A stretch of 64,000 nt of DNA from contig JAFWOU010000004.1 of assembly GCA_017509715.1 (NCBI GenBank), forward strand, positions 62,001 to 126,000, read 5' to 3'. A program made the translations under genes and the position numbers. Below, piece by piece: positions 42,954 through 50,051 of this stretch. The DNA comes from Paludibacteraceae bacterium. Its GTDB lineage: Bacteria; Bacteroidota; Bacteroidia; Bacteroidales; Paludibacteraceae. The notes under the pieces are model-generated. The model did no database searches and was not told the origin of the DNA. It was given only the letters and a program-made list of their open reading frames with translations. Numbering within the stretch: position 1 is the stretch's first letter; each line of letters opens with the position of its first letter.

Positions 42954-43021
42954 TTTTTACGATTTGTGAATAAGTTTTTACGTTTTGCGAATGCTTTTCC
43001 GGAAAAAAGCAGTACTTTTGC
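42954..43021 (+). promoter_or_regulatory. Promoter region A of the lipoprotein array
   Basis: A 68-bp block nearly identical to 44014-44081 (about six mismatches by eye, no gaps). It contains TTTTACG/GATTTG units, TTTTGC (42983-42988) and the extended -7 AAAAAAGCAGTACTTTTGC. The -33-like TTTG is 25 bp from the -7 box, longer than usual, in both copies. The TSS would be about 35 nt before the ATG at 43062. Confidence 0.7.
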
Positions 43022-43061
43022 ACGTCCAAATATGGACACCCATTAAACTTATTTTATATAT

Positions 43062-43502
43062 ATGCGAAAGTACTTATTTCTCGCCATCGCGCTGGTAGTC
43101 GGCGTATTGGCATTCACGAGTTGCGAGAAAGGCAACGAGCCCGAGCTCAAGGGCAAGGTGTATCACTATCATGGTATCTCCTACACGGAGTTCGAATTCG
43201 AGCATGATGTCTACATCTCCATCGAGGACAACCACAAGATGACCATGAAGTGGGTAGGCGTTAAGGTAAAGGAGGACGCAGAACCTGTGAACCTGTATCT
43301 CTATAACGGAGTATGGGAGCAAGAGGATGAGAGCGGTTACCACATCCACTGCGATGCTACCCCGCAACTGCCCGACGGCACACCCTTCAAGGAATGGGAA
43401 GAGTTCGACATCGACGGTTGGTGCGGCGGTGAACATTGCAGCTTCGACTACCACATCAACGGTACCACCATGGGTATCTTCGATGGCGATATCGTAAAGT
43501 AA
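43062..43502 (+). CDS. Array lipoprotein 1
   Basis: A 146-residue predicted lipoprotein: signal MRKYLFLAIALVVGVLAFTSC, Cys 21, then an acidic linker. The mature part is short, rich in Asp, Glu, Tyr and His with two further Cys (GWCGGEHC), and beta-strand-like. I recognise no family. The signal-peptide DNA is nearly the same as in the lipoproteins at 45090, 46228, 47036 and 47933, while the mature part is unrelated by eye. A UCCG hairpin (43518) and a terminator (43554) follow, so it is its own unit under promoter A. Confidence 0.8.
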   Translation: MRKYLFLAIALVVGVLAFTSCEKGNEPELKGKVYHYHGISYTEFEFEHDVYISIEDNHKMTMKWVGVKVKEDAEPVNLYLYNGVWEQEDESGYHIHCDATPQLPDGTPFKEWEEFDIDGWCGGEHCSFDYHINGTTMGIFDGDIVK

Positions 43503-43515
43503 GGCGATTAGCGAA

Positions 43516-43540
43516 AGGTGCCTCCGGGCACGCCGATAAA
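43516..43540 (+). repeat. UCCG hairpin after array lipoprotein 1
   Basis: GAAAG then GTGCCTCCGGGCAC (43518-43531) and GCCGATAAA. It begins 16 nt after the stop codon and precedes the terminator. Confidence 0.85.
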
Positions 43541-43553
43541 TTGTCGGAAACAA

Positions 43554-43586
43554 AAACTGCACCTCAAAACGGGGTGCAGTTTTTTG
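43554..43586 (+). terminator. Rho-independent terminator after array lipoprotein 1
   Basis: AAACTGCACC (43554-43563), loop TCAAAACGG, GGTGCAGTTT (43573-43582) and a T tract. Confidence 0.9.
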
Positions 43587-43643
43587 TGCAATTATCGTCC
43601 CTTAATGTCCGTTTCAAACCACGAGGGCATTGACTCTACACGA

Positions 43644-43780
43644 GTAAAGGTAACAAGGTAACAGGGTAACACAAAAATGTGGGTAATAAAAAATGCCATT
43701 ATATAATATACTATATTATAATAATGACCAAAAGATGAACCTACACCGATGTGTTACTTTGTTACTTTTGTTACTTTTAC
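43644..43780. mobile_element. MITE-like inverted repeat built of GTAAC octamers
   Basis: The left arm (43644-43672, about three GTAAC octamers) and right arm (43751-43780, three GTTAC octamers) are imperfect inverted repeats of about 29 bp; the differences are mostly C/T, so G-U pairs could form in RNA. The 78-bp spacer holds a perfect palindrome TATAATATACTATATTATA (43702-43720). There is no transposase and target duplications are not clear, so the call is structural only. Confidence 0.5.
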
Positions 43781-43819
43781 ATAAAAAAATGCATTTTTTT
43801 GCATTTTTTTGCGAAAAAA

Positions 43820-44000
43820 TTTGCGAAACCCAATTTCTTCATCGTATATTTGCATCATAATTCGAGAAAAACTCATGCTAAACTCAAGCCAAACGGCCAC
43901 TCTCGCGCCACTCTCACGCCACTAGCGCAAGATGAAGCAAGCATCCTACAGTGACGTCAAGGATGCGAACGAGATGCGAACGAAAAGGACCAAAGAATGA
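43820..44000 (+). other. Orphan promoter with possible small transcript
   Basis: A canonical promoter (TTTGC 43820-43824, 20-bp spacer, TATATTTG 43845-43852) is followed by no conventional gene. Downstream are 11-bp repeats (ACTCA... units at 43871-43892; GCCACTCTCRC units at 43896-43928; GATGCGAACGA twice at 43962-43983) and two tiny frames: 16 codons from 43875 and 22 codons from 43932 (MKQASYSDVKDANEMRTKRT, then K-E). It may be a small RNA, a leader, or a decayed gene. Confidence 0.4.
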
Positions 44001-44013
44001 CCCCTAACGCACA

Positions 44014-44081
44014 TTTTTACGATTTGTGAATAAGTTTTTACGATTTGCGAATGCTTTTTCAAGAAAAAGCAGTAATTTTGC
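44014..44081 (+). promoter_or_regulatory. Promoter region B, duplicate of promoter region A
   Basis: A 68-bp block matching 42954-43021 with an exact 1060-bp offset and no gaps. The -7 is TAATTTTG (44073-44080). It is not followed by a gene at the expected distance; a 3'-end repeat element comes instead (44092-44191), then the lipoprotein at 44248. Confidence 0.75.
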
Positions 44082-44091
44082 GCATTGAAAG

Positions 44092-44191
44092 GCGAATGGT
44101 GAATGGCTAAAGGCTAATGGGTGCCTCCGGGCACGCCGACGAATAGTCGAAAGTCAAAAGTCAAAAGTCGAAAGAAGGCTGCATCCCTCAT
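44092..44191 (+). repeat. GGCKAAW heptamers, UCCG hairpin, TCRAAAG array and half terminator
   Basis: Four heptamers of GGCGAAT/GGCTAAA type, then GTGCCTCCGGGCAC (44121-44134), GCCGACGAA, a four-unit TCRAAAG array and AAGGCTGCATCCC. Positions 44121-44191 match 48405-48475 with four mismatches. The 3' half of the terminator stem is missing here. Confidence 0.8.
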
Positions 44192-44247
44192 AACGTAATA
44201 ACGAAATAACGTAATAAAAATCAAACAAAATTAAAAAAATCAACATC

Positions 44248-44997
44248 ATGAAAAAAATCATTTTTCGTACATTGTACATCGTACCTTTGTACATCGCTTT
44301 GACTTTTACCGCTTGTAACGGAAACGACCCTGTTAACCCGAGTGAACAAGAACTCAAACCCGCAGATTTGGTCAAGACCATGTGGCGCGCGGACAGCGTG
44401 TTTATCAGCGGAAAGGTAAGCCCGGGTCCGCACTTCATCGTGGATGTGATTGCGGCTGACAAAGCCGTTCTTAACGGAGACACGGTTTCCTATCGTTTTG
44501 AGGACAAACACCTCATCATTGAAAGCCGTAAAATGGATGTCGAAGTAACAGCATACACGGGTAATACCGCTAAACTGAAGATAACCGACGATAATATAGA
44601 GATGTATGTCTCCAAACTGCCCGCATTCGACTATGATGCGCAGATCTTGGAGCCTAAGACCGAAGATTTCGTCGGTACATGGAAACTCGCATACTACACG
44701 ATGACTGCCGCTTCTCTCGAGGGGATTTGGAACACTATGGGCACCAACCCGGGTGTAGAGACTTGGGAACTCCGCGCAGACGGAACGGCTACGTATCACA
44801 GCACGTTCTTCAACGAGACCGAAAACGGCACTTGGAGCTTTGAGTATGGCATGATTATGGTCAAAAATCCTGCACAAAGTCACCTTCGCGACGAGAACGA
44901 CCGCATTACCGTGCAACCTCTGACCAAGAAATGGATGGGCTTCGTCCGAGGAGATGGTAACACTACGTATCAATGGTTCTTCGTTCGCGTAAAATAA
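44248..44997 (+). CDS. Array lipoprotein 2
   Basis: A 249-residue predicted lipoprotein. Its signal (MKKIIFRTLYIVPLYIALTFTAC) differs from the others in the array; Cys 23. The mature part has two beta-rich lobes: lobe 1 starts LVKTMWRADSVFISG, a linker MYVSKLPAFDYDAQI follows, and lobe 2 starts DFVGTWKLAYYTM and ends ITVQPLTKKWMGF...WFFVRVK. The whole mature part is homologous to the C-terminal two-thirds of the neighbour at 45090. The G-x-W strands resemble lipocalin-like domains. Function unknown. Confidence 0.8.
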   Translation: MKKIIFRTLYIVPLYIALTFTACNGNDPVNPSEQELKPADLVKTMWRADSVFISGKVSPGPHFIVDVIAADKAVLNGDTVSYRFEDKHLIIESRKMDVEVTAYTGNTAKLKITDDNIEMYVSKLPAFDYDAQILEPKTEDFVGTWKLAYYTMTAASLEGIWNTMGTNPGVETWELRADGTATYHSTFFNETENGTWSFEYGMIMVKNPAQSHLRDENDRITVQPLTKKWMGFVRGDGNTTYQWFFVRVK

Positions 44998-45023
44998 TCA
45001 AACAATATGAAGGTTCGTGCAAA

Positions 45024-45052
45024 TCGAGTGTAAGCTCGCTTACGCAACTCGA
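45024..45052 (+). other. Hairpin upstream of array lipoprotein 3
   Basis: Stem TCGAGT-GTAAGC with GCTTAC-ACTCGA, a 2-nt tip and a GCA bulge, flanked by TGCA on both sides. There is no T tract, so it is not a typical terminator. It lies between lipoproteins 2 and 3 and may act in the leader. Confidence 0.55.
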
Positions 45053-45089
45053 TGCAGCCGAAGCTCCAGAAAATTAATTTTTTAATTTT

Positions 45090-46196
45090 ATGAAAAAAGT
45101 ATTATTTTTTGCCATGGCGCTGGTAGCCGGTGCGCTGGCATTCACAAGTTGTGAGAAGGGACCGAGCAATCCGCTCGTAGGAACATGGACATACCAAACG
45201 CCTGTTCGGGATGGACAACAAAACACATATACATTCATTTTTGATGAGAAGAATAACTTCTCATTCGAGGACCTCTATTACCAGTACGGATCTTTCTGGG
45301 ATGGAAGACAGCAAACCGGTACGTACGACATTGACGAAGCGAAATCTATCGTCACCCTGCATTACACACATACTAAGGTCTGGGGACGCGGTCCTACGCA
45401 AGAAAGTCCGTACGAGGATGAAGAGCAAATCAAGTATGAGATAAAGGGAGACACCCTGAATGTGATTCGTGGCTATGGTTCGGAATATCCATGGAACGAA
45501 CAATACATCCGGAACGGCAAAAAGCAAGACGAGGAAGAGCCGAGCGACATCAATATCGATCCGGCCAAACTCGTCAACACCGAATGGCGCACCGACTCCT
45601 GCTTCATGAATGGCGAGAAGACCGCTCCTCCTCATCTGTTCATCGAGATCCTCTCGGAGGACGCAGTGCTGATCAACGGCGAGAACCAGAACTTCACGAT
45701 CAACGGCAACAAACTGTCGTGCACCTATTTTGAGGATATGCTTTTCACCATCGTAAAGGTGGAGGAAGGTTGGGCACATGTCAAGGGAAATAACGGCAGC
45801 GACATCTATCTGTCCAAACTGCCCGCAAAGGATTTTGAAGCCCAGATCCATGACCAACAAGCTTCCGACTTCGTAGGCACATGGAAGTTTGCATACTACA
45901 CCAACAACTCGGGATACGACGTGCGCACCGCAGGCACCAACCCCGGCACTGAGACATGGGAGTTCAAGGCTGATGGCACCTGTATTTACAACAGCTGGTT
46001 CTCCGGAGAGACCGTAACGGGTACGTGGGAGCACAGTTACTTCGATATCAAGTTCACCAAGAATCCGGCTATAAGCGTTATCGGTGAGGACGAAATGATC
46101 ACCGTTCAGCCCCTCACGCCCAACTGGATGTGTCTCTATCGCAGCACGAACGGAGGCACCCAGAATTACCAATGGTGGTTCGTTCGCGTGAAGTAA
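45090..46196 (+). CDS. Array lipoprotein 3 (three-lobed)
   Basis: A 368-residue predicted lipoprotein with the shared signal cassette (MKKVLFFAMALVAGALAFTSC, Cys 21). Lobe A (about 28-145) starts PLVGTWTYQTPVRDGQ and is lipocalin-like. After an acidic linker (DEEEPSDIN), the remaining about 215 residues align with array lipoprotein 2: LVNTEWRTDSCFMNGE, IYLSKLPAKDFEAQI, DFVGTWKFAYYTN, and the same WWFVRVK end. So it looks like an extra lobe plus the lipoprotein 2 body, a product of duplication and fusion. Surface or periplasmic location is likely; ligand unknown. Confidence 0.82.
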   Translation: MKKVLFFAMALVAGALAFTSCEKGPSNPLVGTWTYQTPVRDGQQNTYTFIFDEKNNFSFEDLYYQYGSFWDGRQQTGTYDIDEAKSIVTLHYTHTKVWGRGPTQESPYEDEEQIKYEIKGDTLNVIRGYGSEYPWNEQYIRNGKKQDEEEPSDINIDPAKLVNTEWRTDSCFMNGEKTAPPHLFIEILSEDAVLINGENQNFTINGNKLSCTYFEDMLFTIVKVEEGWAHVKGNNGSDIYLSKLPAKDFEAQIHDQQASDFVGTWKFAYYTNNSGYDVRTAGTNPGTETWEFKADGTCIYNSWFSGETVTGTWEHSYFDIKFTKNPAISVIGEDEMITVQPLTPNWMCLYRSTNGGTQNYQWWFVRVK

Positions 46197-46198
46197 TG

Positions 46199-46227
46199 GA
46201 AATTAAGAATTAAAAATTAAAAATTAC
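46199..46227 (+). repeat. ATTAAAA heptamer array between lipoproteins 3 and 4
   Basis: About four ATTAARA units with 7-bp period fill the whole gap between a stop codon and the next ATG. Confidence 0.75.
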
Positions 46228-47013
46228 ATGAAGAAAGTATTATTCTTCGCCATGGCGCTGGTAGCCGGCGTATTGGCATTTACCAGTTGTGATCCGAACA
46301 ACCCCAGCAACCCTACGGGCGACGGTAACAAGTACGAAGGCGTATGGGTTTCCGACTCTGTCATTGATGCAAACGGAGATCAATATCCTCACGGTGCGTT
46401 CTGGACCATCCTGAACAGCAAAGAGGTAGAGATTCACGGATGGGGCACGTCTTGTACCTGGGAAGAGAAAGACCTCGTCTTCACCTTCCACGTTGGTCAG
46501 GAAGGCTTTAAGATCGTGATGCAGGCCGATCAGGATATCGCTGACGAGCACATGGCGCTGCACGTAACAGAAGGAGCGCCCTACCTGAACGTACCGGAAG
46601 GCGCTACTCTCTATATGTATCGTCTGCCGCAGCCGCAGGGCAAAAAGCTGCCTGTTACGGAGGCTAACCTGCTGGGCGAATGGCGCACGACCTACGAGAT
46701 CAACGCCATGTACGACGCTAACGGTCAGAAAGACGGCGAGACCAAGTTCTACCATAGTTGGCAGATCTGGAACTTCCAGGCTAACGGCGTAGCTTCCAGC
46801 TATAGCGATCCGTACACCTACAACGGATGGTGGGTACTGGACGGCGAAAAGTTGGCGTTCTCTACCGGCACAAAACCCGAAACAATGAAGGCTGACTACT
46901 TCTACAACGTAGAGCTCTACAGCAACTATATGCACCTGATCAGCTACACCTACCGCGAGGACGGCGTAACGCTGAGCGGCTCGAACGAGAAGTTCCTGTA
47001 CAGAGTGAAATAA
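46228..47013 (+). CDS. Array lipoprotein 4
   Basis: A 261-residue predicted lipoprotein with the shared signal cassette (MKKVLFFAMALVAGVLAFTSC). Two lobes are visible: YEGVWVSDSVIDANG... and, after the linker LYMYRLPQPQGKKLPVTEAN, LLGEWRTTYEINAM... ending SNEKFLYRVK. The two-lobe plan with a Y-x-x-x-LP linker followed by G-x-W is shared with lipoproteins 2, 3 and 5, though overall identity is low. Only the ATTAAAA array separates it from lipoprotein 3; probably one transcript. Confidence 0.8.
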   Translation: MKKVLFFAMALVAGVLAFTSCDPNNPSNPTGDGNKYEGVWVSDSVIDANGDQYPHGAFWTILNSKEVEIHGWGTSCTWEEKDLVFTFHVGQEGFKIVMQADQDIADEHMALHVTEGAPYLNVPEGATLYMYRLPQPQGKKLPVTEANLLGEWRTTYEINAMYDANGQKDGETKFYHSWQIWNFQANGVASSYSDPYTYNGWWVLDGEKLAFSTGTKPETMKADYFYNVELYSNYMHLISYTYREDGVTLSGSNEKFLYRVK

Positions 47014-47035
47014 CCCCCATAAACTTATTATATAT

Positions 47036-47929
47036 ATGCGTAAAGTATTATTTCTCGCCATCGCGCTGGTAGCAAGCGCTTTGGTATTTACGAGTTGTAA
47101 TCCGAGCGATCCGAACGCTCCCGAGAGCCAAATCGTTGACCCGAAAGAGGTTACCGTTCAAGACATGATTGGCGATTGGGGCCTGGATAGCGCCTTTGGC
47201 GAGTTCCGCACCGGTAGAGAGTACGAACGTAGAGTATATGCTGTCACCCAAGATCACATCGATGGAGAGTGGAGCACATACTCCGTAGGTAACGGCATTT
47301 TGACGCTTAATATCCATGAGCGCGACTGGAACCAAGAGGGAGAGGTATATATCGATCGTCAATCACAGCTGGAGATTGTCTCTTTTGACCGCGGACTCAA
47401 GCGTGCAGTGCTCAAACAAAAAGATGCCTCCTTCACGATTTATGACGAGGAGCCTCCCTACGAGAGTCATGAAGTCAAAGGTGAGTGCACCTACTACCTC
47501 CACATTCTGCCGGAGCCTTATGGCAAAGACATAGCTATAACCGATGAGAATGTAAAAGGTGTATGGTTTGAGGAGTACGGAAAGTATCGTGACGGCGATA
47601 TGCCTCTTAACAAAGATGTCATGCCGCACTATAACTTCCACTATTTCGGTGACAATCACGAGTATCTGAATGTCATGGCCGTAGAAATGAACCCCTTCAA
47701 CGCGTTCCCGCATCCGGGATACTGGAAGTTCCACGATGGCGGTATGGAGTACGTAGAGGCTTATAGCGGCCAGACGTTCGACGATATGAACTGGGGCAAG
47801 TACAACTTCTATGTCATCGAGAAATTGACCGACCAGTTCATGGTGCTCCACGCTTCTTGGGACAACGGTGATCAGTACTACTACATGACCCGTACTAAGT
47901 TAACCAAACAGGACCTAACTCACGAATAA
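47036..47929 (+). CDS. Array lipoprotein 5
   Basis: A 297-residue predicted lipoprotein; signal MRKVLFLAIALVASALVFTSC. Lobe 1 starts MIGDWGLDSAFGEFRTG; the linker YYLHILPEPYGKDIAITDEN leads to lobe 2 VKGVWFEEYGKY..., with YYYMTRTK near the end. The linker is clearly like that of lipoprotein 4 (LP-x-P-x-GK...T-(D/E)-x-N-(L/V)-x-G-x-W). It is 22 nt downstream of lipoprotein 4 and 3 nt upstream of lipoprotein 6. Confidence 0.8.
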   Translation: MRKVLFLAIALVASALVFTSCNPSDPNAPESQIVDPKEVTVQDMIGDWGLDSAFGEFRTGREYERRVYAVTQDHIDGEWSTYSVGNGILTLNIHERDWNQEGEVYIDRQSQLEIVSFDRGLKRAVLKQKDASFTIYDEEPPYESHEVKGECTYYLHILPEPYGKDIAITDENVKGVWFEEYGKYRDGDMPLNKDVMPHYNFHYFGDNHEYLNVMAVEMNPFNAFPHPGYWKFHDGGMEYVEAYSGQTFDDMNWGKYNFYVIEKLTDQFMVLHASWDNGDQYYYMTRTKLTKQDLTHE

Positions 47930-47932
47930 TTT

Positions 47933-48370
47933 ATGAAAAAGATCTTATTCTTCGCCCTTGCGCTGGTAGCTGGTGTATTAGCATTCACGAGTTGTGAGAA
48001 AAACGACCCCAATGCTATTAAGGGCATTAAGTTCTGCTGCGACCTCGATCGCGGTCTAACTCCCGTGCGCGAGTACCTCTATTTCGGAGAGAAAGATGAC
48101 TTTGAGTGGGGCATGGAGGTCTATGAAGATCAGGAGCGTACGAAAATGACCTCCGCATTTGGTGACTACGGTACCTATGTGCTCAACGAAGAGCAGCAGC
48201 ACATCGACATGACCTTTACAGGTAGCTTCAATGTGTCCGAAGGACAACGTACGAACCACGATGGCCAAGCCTCCCACAAAGACGGCCGCTGGACCTACAA
48301 GTTCTCTGGTGACACCATCTATATCACCGCCGAGAACGGCGCGACCAGCAAATACTGGAGACTGAAGTAA
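47933..48370 (+). CDS. Array lipoprotein 6
   Basis: A 145-residue predicted lipoprotein; shared signal cassette MKKILFFALALVAGVLAFTSC. The mature part has a single lobe ending KFSGDTIYITAENG...YWRLK, which resembles the end of lobe A of lipoprotein 3 (EIKGDTLNVI) and a lipocalin-like strand pattern. It is the last gene of the array; a UCCG hairpin (48405), a TCRAAAG array and a terminator (48462) follow. Confidence 0.8.
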   Translation: MKKILFFALALVAGVLAFTSCEKNDPNAIKGIKFCCDLDRGLTPVREYLYFGEKDDFEWGMEVYEDQERTKMTSAFGDYGTYVLNEEQQHIDMTFTGSFNVSEGQRTNHDGQASHKDGRWTYKFSGDTIYITAENGATSKYWRLK

Positions 48371-48373
48371 TAA

Positions 48374-48461
48374 TAGTCGAAAGTCAAAAATCGAAAGTCG
48401 AAAGGTGCTTCCGGGCACTCCGACGAATAGTCGAAAGCCAAAAGTCAAAAGTCGAAAGAAG
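48374..48461 (+). repeat. Two TCRAAAG arrays flanking a UCCG hairpin
   Basis: A TAGTC-started array (48374-48404), the hairpin GTGCTTCCGGGCAC (48405-48418, one stem U-G pair, same UCCG loop), CGACGAA, a second TAGTC-started array and the start of the terminator. The hairpin begins 35 nt after the stop of lipoprotein 6. Confidence 0.88.
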
Positions 48462-48492
48462 GCTGCATCCCGCATGGGGTGCAGCTTTTTTT
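48462..48492 (+). terminator. Rho-independent terminator of the lipoprotein array
   Basis: GCTGCATCCC, loop GCAT, GGGGTGCAGC (one T-G pair) followed by seven T. The left half is repeated at 44176-44187 without its partner. Confidence 0.9.
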
Positions 48493-48587
48493 GCGAAAAG
48501 ATTAGCACTACGAAAACTAAACCATACTTTATATTTTTGCGCATTTTGAGCAAAAACTTAAATATACTTAATATTTTTTCAAAAAGA

Positions 48588-48619
48588 TTTGCGTATATCA
48601 AAAAAAAGCAGTACCTTTG
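48588..48619 (+). promoter_or_regulatory. Core promoter of the DUF4143 ATPase gene
   Basis: TTTGC (48588-48592), 19-bp spacer, TACCTTTG (48612-48619), preceded by the A-rich extended -7 context. The ATG is at 48643. Confidence 0.8.
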
Positions 48620-48642
48620 CAGCGCAATAAAAATGACGCACT

Positions 48643-49854
48643 ATGGAACTACTACATCGAGAACACTACACGCAACAAATTGCTCAATGGCTGGACAAAC
48701 AAATCATCATCGTATTAACCGGACAACGTCGGGTTGGAAAAAGTATGTGTCTCCGTCTATTGGCACAAGAAAAGCAAACGGATACTAACGCCAACGTCAT
48801 CTATATAGACAAAGAAGACAACGCGTTTGATTCTATCACGACATATGAGAATCTCAATGCCTATATCACAGAACACTTTGCACAAGATAAGCATAATTAT
48901 ATTCTGATTGATGAAGTGCAAGATATTATCGGCTTTGAACACGCTGTGCGAAGTTGGATAAAAAAAGACAAGACGGATATTATAATTACCGGTAGCAATG
49001 CAAAAATGCTGAGTAGCGAGTTGTCCACCTTGCTCGCTGCACGCTACATTGAAATTCCTATTCACGCGCTTAGTTACACCGAGTTCCTATTCTTTCATCA
49101 ATTAGCAGATTCTGATGAGGCACTACAAAAATATCTCCTATGGGGAGGACTACCCTACTTGCGACTGATTGGATTAGAGAACACAGATCTTATAAAGGAC
49201 TATCTACAAAGCGTCTATGATACTATCGTTCTAAAAGACATCATCCAACGCGAACAAATTAGAAACGTCACATCCTTTATCAACCTTAGCCGTTTTGCAA
49301 GCGACAACATCGGAAAAATCATGTCGCCAAACTCGATCATGAAATTCCTACGCTCACAAGGAGAACCCCTATCGTCTGTCATTATCCAAAACTACCTCAC
49401 ATACCTCTGCAACGCTTATCTGACATACGAAGTGCCGCGTTATGATATACATGGCAAACAACTTCTTGAGAATAACAACAAGTACTACTTTGAAGACTTG
49501 GGGATTCGCAATAAGCTTGTTCGCACCCACCAAACAAATGACATCGAAAAACGTATTGAGAATGCCGTATTCCTCCACCTCTTACGTCTTGGGTACTCCA
49601 TCCGCGTCGGACAACTACGTAATACAGAGATTGACTTTGTAGCAGAAAAGAACGAACAAACCATATACATCCAAGTGGCATACCTGATTTCCGATGAGCA
49701 AACAGAGAAAAGAGAGTTCGGTAACTTACAGGCCATTAAGAACAACCATCCTAAAATCGTGGTATCTATGAATCCACTCAATACCATTTCCGATATTGAG
49801 GGAATCAAACATATCCATTTACGGCAGTTCTTAAGTATGGACGAGCTGTACTAG
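48643..49854 (+). CDS. AAA_14/DUF4143-type ATPase
   Basis: A 403-residue ATPase of the type often labelled ATP-binding protein with DUF4143. Walker A is TGQRRVGKS (about 26-34), Walker B YILIDEVQDI, sensor-like IIITGSNAKML, and a C-terminal restriction-endonuclease-like part with EIDFVAEK and IYIQVAYLI. The cellular role of this widespread accessory family is unclear. It is more AT-rich than its neighbours and stands alone under its own promoter, flanked by repeats, which suggests a mobile or recently acquired gene. Confidence 0.88.
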   Translation: MELLHREHYTQQIAQWLDKQIIIVLTGQRRVGKSMCLRLLAQEKQTDTNANVIYIDKEDNAFDSITTYENLNAYITEHFAQDKHNYILIDEVQDIIGFEHAVRSWIKKDKTDIIITGSNAKMLSSELSTLLAARYIEIPIHALSYTEFLFFHQLADSDEALQKYLLWGGLPYLRLIGLENTDLIKDYLQSVYDTIVLKDIIQREQIRNVTSFINLSRFASDNIGKIMSPNSIMKFLRSQGEPLSSVIIQNYLTYLCNAYLTYEVPRYDIHGKQLLENNNKYYFEDLGIRNKLVRTHQTNDIEKRIENAVFLHLLRLGYSIRVGQLRNTEIDFVAEKNEQTIYIQVAYLISDEQTEKREFGNLQAIKNNHPKIVVSMNPLNTISDIEGIKHIHLRQFLSMDELY

Positions 49855-49859
49855 ACAGC

Positions 49860-49889
49860 TAACGACCAACGACCAACGACCAACGACAA
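49860..49889 (+). repeat. AACGACC heptamer array
   Basis: About four AACGACC units with a 7-bp period, directly after the stop codon of the DUF4143 gene. Confidence 0.8.
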
Positions 49890-49972
49890 ATATCCTATTA
49901 TTAAGATTTATCATACGTAAAGTAATATAATTATTCGATTTTTAGTATTTTATTTACGATTGATATGCAAAA

Positions 49973-50004
49973 TTTGTAGGTTTCGCAAAAAAGCAGTACT
50001 TTTG
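49973..50004 (+). promoter_or_regulatory. Core promoter of the glycosyltransferase gene
   Basis: TTTG (49973-49976), 20-bp spacer, TACTTTTG (49997-50004) with the extended AAAAAAGCAGTA context. Confidence 0.75.
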
Positions 50005-50051
50005 CCGGCGAAAACAAACAAAACATCGTAAAACTAACACTAAAAATCGGT

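Noticed and set aside
42954..43021. Possible IS end or transposase remnant near the duplicated promoter blocks
   Set aside because: The two 68-bp copies are in direct orientation, contain a promoter and have no inverted ends or transposase coding; gene-unit duplication explains them better.
43751..43954. 67-codon frame in the lipoprotein array gap
   Set aside because: It starts in the GTTAC octamer arm and runs across an obvious promoter at 43820-43852, so translation through it is unlikely.
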